Assembly (NCBI GenBank): GCA_018398765.1
Contig: JAHBMJ010000554.1
Span: forward strand, 5,001-16,203
Origin: Chromera velia
Taxonomy: Eukaryota > Sar > Chromeraceae
Direction: 5' to 3'
DNA length: 11,203 nucleotides
Positions 7,375 to 11,203 of this stretch are shown here, piece after piece (position 1 is the stretch's first letter; each line of letters begins with the position of its first letter). Both the position numbers and the translations under genes were made by a program. The notes under the pieces were generated by a model that saw only the letters and a list, made by a program, of their open reading frames with translations, had not been told where the DNA came from and searched no databases.

Positions 7375-10300
7375 TTACCCCGACCAAACCGAAAACGGAG
7401 AGGCAAGACCGCCTTGACTGTATTCTGGCAGCCCCATACAGTAATCCATCATAGACGTTTTTTGGGGATGAGCAAATTCCGTTGAGGCACAGCCAACAGA
7501 GCTTCTGAATACGAATTGATGAAGGCCAGATATCCACTCCCCCAACATGTGTTCATTTTTCCCAATAAACAGCATCCAAACACTCGAAACATCCAAAAAA
7601 GACAACCGTGGGGCTTTCGCCACAGCATCGGTGAAAGAATGAGTGAAGCTGCTCTCACTCCACCCATTCTCTTTTGCCCCCTCCCCCGCGCTCGGAGTCC
7701 CATCCTCAGCAGAACGGCAGTCCTCCTTCCCGATGTTGTCCAGCCCGCTCAACCTTCCGGAGGCTGGAGGGAGAGCGGGAGCAACTGTCCCTGCCCCCTT
7801 CGCCACCCCACCCGACGACCTCCTTGCACGTGCTGCCCTGTGCATCCATACAAGTATGTGCTCTGCATTCCATACAACCGCCGATTCCGATACCTCATCA
7901 CCCAGAGTCGACACCCCCCGCAGAACACAGAGGCTAGGGGACACACGCGCACCCTCTGCAGGGGTCCCATCTGCTGTCCACCCTGACAGCCGCATTTCTG
8001 CGAGAGAATTGGGAGCACCCTCTATGTCCAACCCCCACGTTGTGTAGTCTTCTGGACTAGGAAAAGGGTCTATCAGATAATGCAAGTCCCGAATCAACAC
8101 ATCGTTCTCTTTACTTCGACTCATGGGTGTGATTGCAAGTATTCGGGGATCGGTAGGAACATCAAAAACAGAGGAAAACCTGCACAGACTCACAACCCCC
8201 CCATATAAAAGCTGGCACAAATTTTCCGATGGAGCCTCCTCAGCCTCAACTGGCGCACGGAAGGCACTCACACGGCACCCCTTCTGATGCATTTCCTTCC
8301 ACACCCCATCGTCCTCTGCCCACAACCCCCTTCCCTTTCCATTTGACCACAACACAGGCAGCAGGTTCCCAGAGATGATCAAAACACGGGGGTATCGACT
8401 GGCTTGAAGCAGAAACAGGACAGCTGCTTGCCGAAGCCTTCTAGGTTCATCCGCGTGCTCTGAAATATTATGAAAACGCCCCCCAATCCTGCACAACCTC
8501 CACCCTGCACGCACGAGCCTTTCAGTTTCCCAAGCCTGCAACCAGCTCGGTCCCTTCCCCCCACCCTGAACAAGCAAAACCCAGTCTGCGCGTTGAGCTG
8601 GATTTGCCTGCTTTGCTTGTATTGCTGCGCGCATCAGAATTTCTATATTTGGGCGCTGCTGCCCGTCAAGAAGGGACACGACAAGAAGTTGGGGATCGTC
8701 CGCCTTCCTGTCTTTTGACAACACCCCCCCACAGTCCCATTCCAACGACGGGAAAACGTCCGTCAGTAAGCGGACCCTTCCGGGGACGCACTTTCTGGGA
8801 CGCTTCCGAGGATCCCTGAACACCTGCTGAAATTGAAACCAATAATTTCCACAGTACCTCTCCCCCCCCTCGGCCTCGCTGGTGACTATAACGAGCACCT
8901 GAGCCCTGTGGTGCCAGAGGAGTGCGTTCATGATCTCCTGGTCCTTCCCGACGAAGAAGCCCTTATCGAGAAACCAGTCGTGCCACTGCCAGAAGAGCAC
9001 GAAGAACCAATCGACCTGCACAGATCCTTCTTGCACGGGATCAATTTTTGGATTCTGTGATTCCATCACGAAGCTTGGGCAAGAGAAAAGCAGAATATCG
9101 AGACAGCAAACGGACAAATGAGGAGAAACTCTTGTAAGGACCTCCACCATGGATTGGGTGCTTGTGACCCATGCAGAGCAGGGCAAAGACAGCATGCAGA
9201 AGCAAGAGTCCAGCGGTGAACGCACTGTCAGTCTGGCTCTTGTATTCTCTGAAGAGTCTTCCCAAAGCTCTGGATTGTCTGTACATAGAAAGACTCAAGA
9301 GAGGGTGTGAGCGAGCGGATCTTCCCTTTGTTCATTCTTGGGAGGGATGAGTCGAAAAGGGAATGAAGGAGGCAGAAGGGAGGAGAGTAGGAGAGACGGA
9401 GGGAAGAAACAAAAAAAGGGGGAAAGCACCAGAGGAAAGTTACAGGCAGGAAGTTGGCGTAGGTGCAAAATCAGAGAGGGGGGGGGCGGGCAGCGGTGGT
9501 GTTCAAGAAAAAAAGAAAAACTCATGCAAAGCAGGCAGGGGCTGCTGCTAATGCCGCTGTTGCGGAAATAAAGGGTCGAAAGCACAACTTGAACGTCGAA
9601 CGCCATTGGGGCATGGCCGAGAAAGAGACTCAGAAAACGAAGTGGATATGCATTGAGTCTTTTACCTTTCTGATTTTTTTCACGAACAGACAGACCGCCG
9701 AGACAGAGAGACAGAGAGACAGACAAACATACAGAGAGAGAGACAGACGATTTTTTTTTTGCCCCATTCATTTTGTTTATGTATTCAAAAGACACATGCA
9801 TAGATACACAGATCGGCAGGCATGCAGGCAGGTTGATGGATGGATTGATCAACTGACAGATGAATAAGAATGAAAAGACAGGCGGATAGACAAAGAGATA
9901 GATGAAGGCAGGCAGGCGGGCAGGCGAGCAGGCGGGAGGTGGAGAACTTGAGCACAGGAAGGAAGAAAGGCGCTTGAACACTCTCAATCATTTGTTGCTT
10001 CTGCTTGCTCTCTCACCCACTTGTCCAAATACACAGAGACGCACACAAATGTAAGTCCCCAACTGACTGCTGTCTCGGTGCCCCCATAGAATCCTCCCTC
10101 AATCATGTCAATGGCGAGAGGCCCGTTTGCTGGCCTGTACGTATGCAGCTTCTCTCCAGCGCCTGGTAATACGGGAACGAGCCCGAATATGGGGCAGTCC
10201 TTACAGCCCTCCTGAAGGGAGTCTAGGAACGCAACGGCCTCGGGCCCAAAGAAGTCGTTCCCTTCAAAAGGGCTCCGGAATGATCCCGCGTCCACCCAAA

Positions 10301-10733
10301 AGCAATACTCAGACAGCCCTCTTCCACACTCTGCCTGAAGACAGTACGACTTCACATTCCAGACGGCGTACAGGTTCGGGTTGTGCCTTTCCTTTTCAGG
10401 ATCCATTTCCCACTGCCGCTCGTACTCTCGCTTGAGCCGCGGCAACGGTCCCAACGACCAGACGTCTCCGAACCGAAACTCTGTGTTGGGGCGATCTCCA
10501 AACAGAGACCGCAAATCCCGACTTGTGTACACCACAATTCTGACCGAGGGATGGACGCTCTCAAAAAACTCCTCGAGCCATTCCATGTATCCTTTCCAGG
10601 TGTGCTTGCTCTGCTTGAAATGAAACAGAGCTGTCACTACAGTCACGTTGTAAGGCGAAGCCAGAGACGCCTGGATAAACGACAACACCAAACCTAACAG
10701 TCCGACACAACGTTGTCGGGCAAAACGCCACAT
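7375..10733 (-). CDS. Two-exon secretory HtrL/YibB-family glycosyltransferase-like protein with long C-terminal extension
   Basis: Exon 1 is 10733-10068 (222 codons) and exon 2 is 9015-7375 (546 codons plus stop). Joined at GCA|GTCAGT and TGTGCAG|GTC they stay in frame and give 768 residues. The start at 10733 is chosen because residues 1-25 form a signal peptide or anchor: a basic start (MWRFARQR), a hydrophobic core (residues 10-20) and an ASLA|S cleavage-like site. The frame is open further upstream, so a longer start is possible. Residues about 29-290 match what I know of the HtrL/YibB family: VTALF (32-36), VVYTS (67-71), YAVWNVK (122-128), FWVDAGSFR (145-153, likely active-site Asp 148), EGGFYGG (212-218) and GKDQEIMNAL (245-254). 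The last two motifs lie on different exons, which is the main support for the splice. The family is glycosyltransferase-like with unknown substrate. Residues 329-500 may be a degenerate GT8-type domain. Residues 613-690 are Ala/Gly/Ser/Glu-rich and probably disordered. I see no membrane segment after the N terminus. A further intron near the 3' end cannot be excluded. Confidence 0.82.
9338..9560. repeat. Purine-rich (G/A) tract inside the intron
   Basis: The plus strand here is strongly G/A-biased, with runs such as AAAAAAAGGGGGAAAG near 9411 and a G-run at 9479-9485. Because the gene is transcribed from the other strand, this appears in the pre-mRNA as a long C/U tract. It may help splicing or simply be expanded low-complexity DNA. 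Confidence 0.7.
9686..9938. repeat. Intronic microsatellites: (ACAG/AGAC)n, T10 and (GGCA)n
   Basis: Three simple-sequence patches lie inside the intron. Positions 9686-9749 are imperfect ACAG/AGAC repeats, followed by a run of ten T at 9751-9760. Positions 9814-9834 and 9906-9938 are GGCA/GGCG repeats. They create an apparently long open frame on the minus strand (9987-9295) that has only low-complexity Ser/Leu/Pro/Cys composition. Confidence 0.85.
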
Positions 10734-11047
10734 TGAGACCTGCAGTGCAATCAGCACTTGACAATCTCGACCTCCCAAACCACAGCCGCTAGACCTTACC
10801 AAAGCTATATGTACATCAAGGGGATCGAACTGCAGGGATCTGGCGGATTCTGGCGTGGAGAGGGACAGAGAGAGAGGACGTGTGCCATCGTGTGCCGGAC
10901 GTGTGCATATGTGCAGCTGCAGGATACAAGTCTTACAAGACGGATGGACGCACATTGTCGTCGCACAATTAACATGCACATATATGCAAAAAAATGCGAA
11001 TATTCCCGCGCGCATTGCATGAGGCCATGAGTCATTATCGAGGCATT

Positions 11048-11067
11048 AATTGAATTGAATTGAATTG
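11048..11067. repeat. (AATTG)4 microsatellite
   Basis: Exactly four tandem copies of AATTG. Confidence 0.95.
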
Positions 11068-11110
11068 GCAGACTCTCGCATGCGATGCATTTTTTGAATT
11101 TCGTTTTCTC

Positions 11111-11132
11111 ATGCATGCATGCATGCATGCAT
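11111..11132. repeat. (ATGC)n microsatellite
   Basis: An uninterrupted ATGC tetranucleotide repeat of 22 bp. It contains several overlapping TGCATGCA words and is self-complementary, so it can form a hairpin or cruciform. Confidence 0.95.
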
Positions 11133-11173
11133 CCAAAATGATTCGCGGGGGAAGGGGACTCGTACAAAATACT

Positions 11174-11203
11174 TTATGCAACGCCGTTGCATAACCCCCC
11201 CCC
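11174..11203. repeat. 10-bp-arm palindrome followed by a C9 run
   Basis: TTATGCAACG (11174-11183) and CGTTGCATAA (11185-11194) are perfect inverted arms separated by one base. Nine C residues run from 11195 to the window end. The C run may continue outside the window or mark an assembly edge. Confidence 0.85.

Larger units (their letters stand above)
9016..10067 (-). other. Predicted intron of the HtrL/YibB-like gene
   Basis: On the minus strand the intron starts GTCAGT directly after codon GCA and ends TGTGCAG directly before codon GTC (phase 0, 1052 bp). Excising it joins GGFYGGTETA to VDWFFVLFW, the order expected within this family. The interior is mostly microsatellite and purine-rich tract, which read as pyrimidine-rich in the transcript. 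The last 50 nt before the acceptor are not clearly pyrimidine-rich, so the acceptor is weak by vertebrate standards. Both flanking exon frames run on into the intron for some distance, so an ORF caller alone would miss the splice. Confidence 0.75.
10734..11203 (-). promoter_or_regulatory. Upstream region of the HtrL/YibB-like gene with a long (ATGC)n tract
   Basis: This is 470 bp upstream of the chosen start codon. It holds an (ATGC)n tract at 11111-11132, an isolated GCATGC near 11078, (AATTG)4 at 11048-11067 and a palindrome at 11174-11194. TGCATGCA is a known cis-element word of apicomplexan promoters (ApiAP2-type factors), so a regulatory role is plausible if the host is related, but the tract may simply be a microsatellite. 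I see no TATA box I would defend. Confidence 0.35.

Noticed and set aside
7516-8047. Plus-strand frames of 156 and 134 codons
   Set aside because: They lie antisense to the well-supported exon 2, are Pro/Arg/Ser-rich, and look like shadow frames of a GC-richer coding exon.
9785-9840. CRISPR-like or phage features among the GGCAGGCATGCAGGCAGG repeats
   Set aside because: Simple tetranucleotide repeats without spacers or conserved direct repeats; the window is eukaryotic in structure.
9295-9987. 230-codon minus-strand frame
   Set aside because: Composition follows the GACAGA, GGCA and G/A simple repeats. It lies inside the intron that joins two halves of a conserved domain and has no recognisable domain.

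Overview
The window reads as nuclear DNA from a eukaryote with a gene-sparse, repeat-rich genome. It has spliced-gene structure (GT...AG boundaries joining two parts of one conserved protein domain), long non-coding stretches, abundant microsatellites, a degenerate minisatellite and a retroelement relic, and no operon-like gene packing. The repeated GCATGC / TGCATGCA words recall apicomplexan and chromerid regulatory motifs, so an alveolate alga such as a chromerid is my best guess. That is inference only; a stramenopile or other protist is not excluded.

Layout. Positions 1-2200 hold TGAG microsatellite, unassigned sequence, an AT-rich stretch and a purine-rich stretch, with no gene I can defend. 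At 2271-2320 (minus strand) lies a tRNA-derived fragment with a perfect B-box word. At 2652-2759 (plus) lies a probable relic of a retroelement integrase core. From 2931 to 4566 I see no convincing gene, only one short exon-like stretch. Positions 4567-6535 form what I think is one unit: imperfect inverted repeats at the ends, eight copies of an AGGTGCAT-like word next to each end, a 24-bp perfect palindrome, and a central 38-bp minisatellite of about 28 units with a seven-unit higher-order pattern. This looks like a non-autonomous foldback-type DNA element. Positions 6546-7374 are unassigned.

The one strong gene is on the minus strand at 10733-7375. Two exons (10733-10068 and 9015-7375), separated by a 1052-bp intron full of simple repeats, join in frame to give a 768-residue protein. 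It has a signal peptide or signal anchor, then an HtrL/YibB-family glycosyltransferase-like domain whose conserved motifs lie on both sides of the intron, then a long extension. Part of that extension resembles a GT8/glycogenin-type fold in which the metal-binding DxD is replaced by SGN. The upstream region (10734-11203) carries an (ATGC)n tract, an (AATTG)4 tract and a terminal palindrome beside a C9 run.

The gene is the only functional content I can argue for. It probably works in the secretory pathway or at the cell surface, modifying glycans, but its donor and acceptor are unknown.
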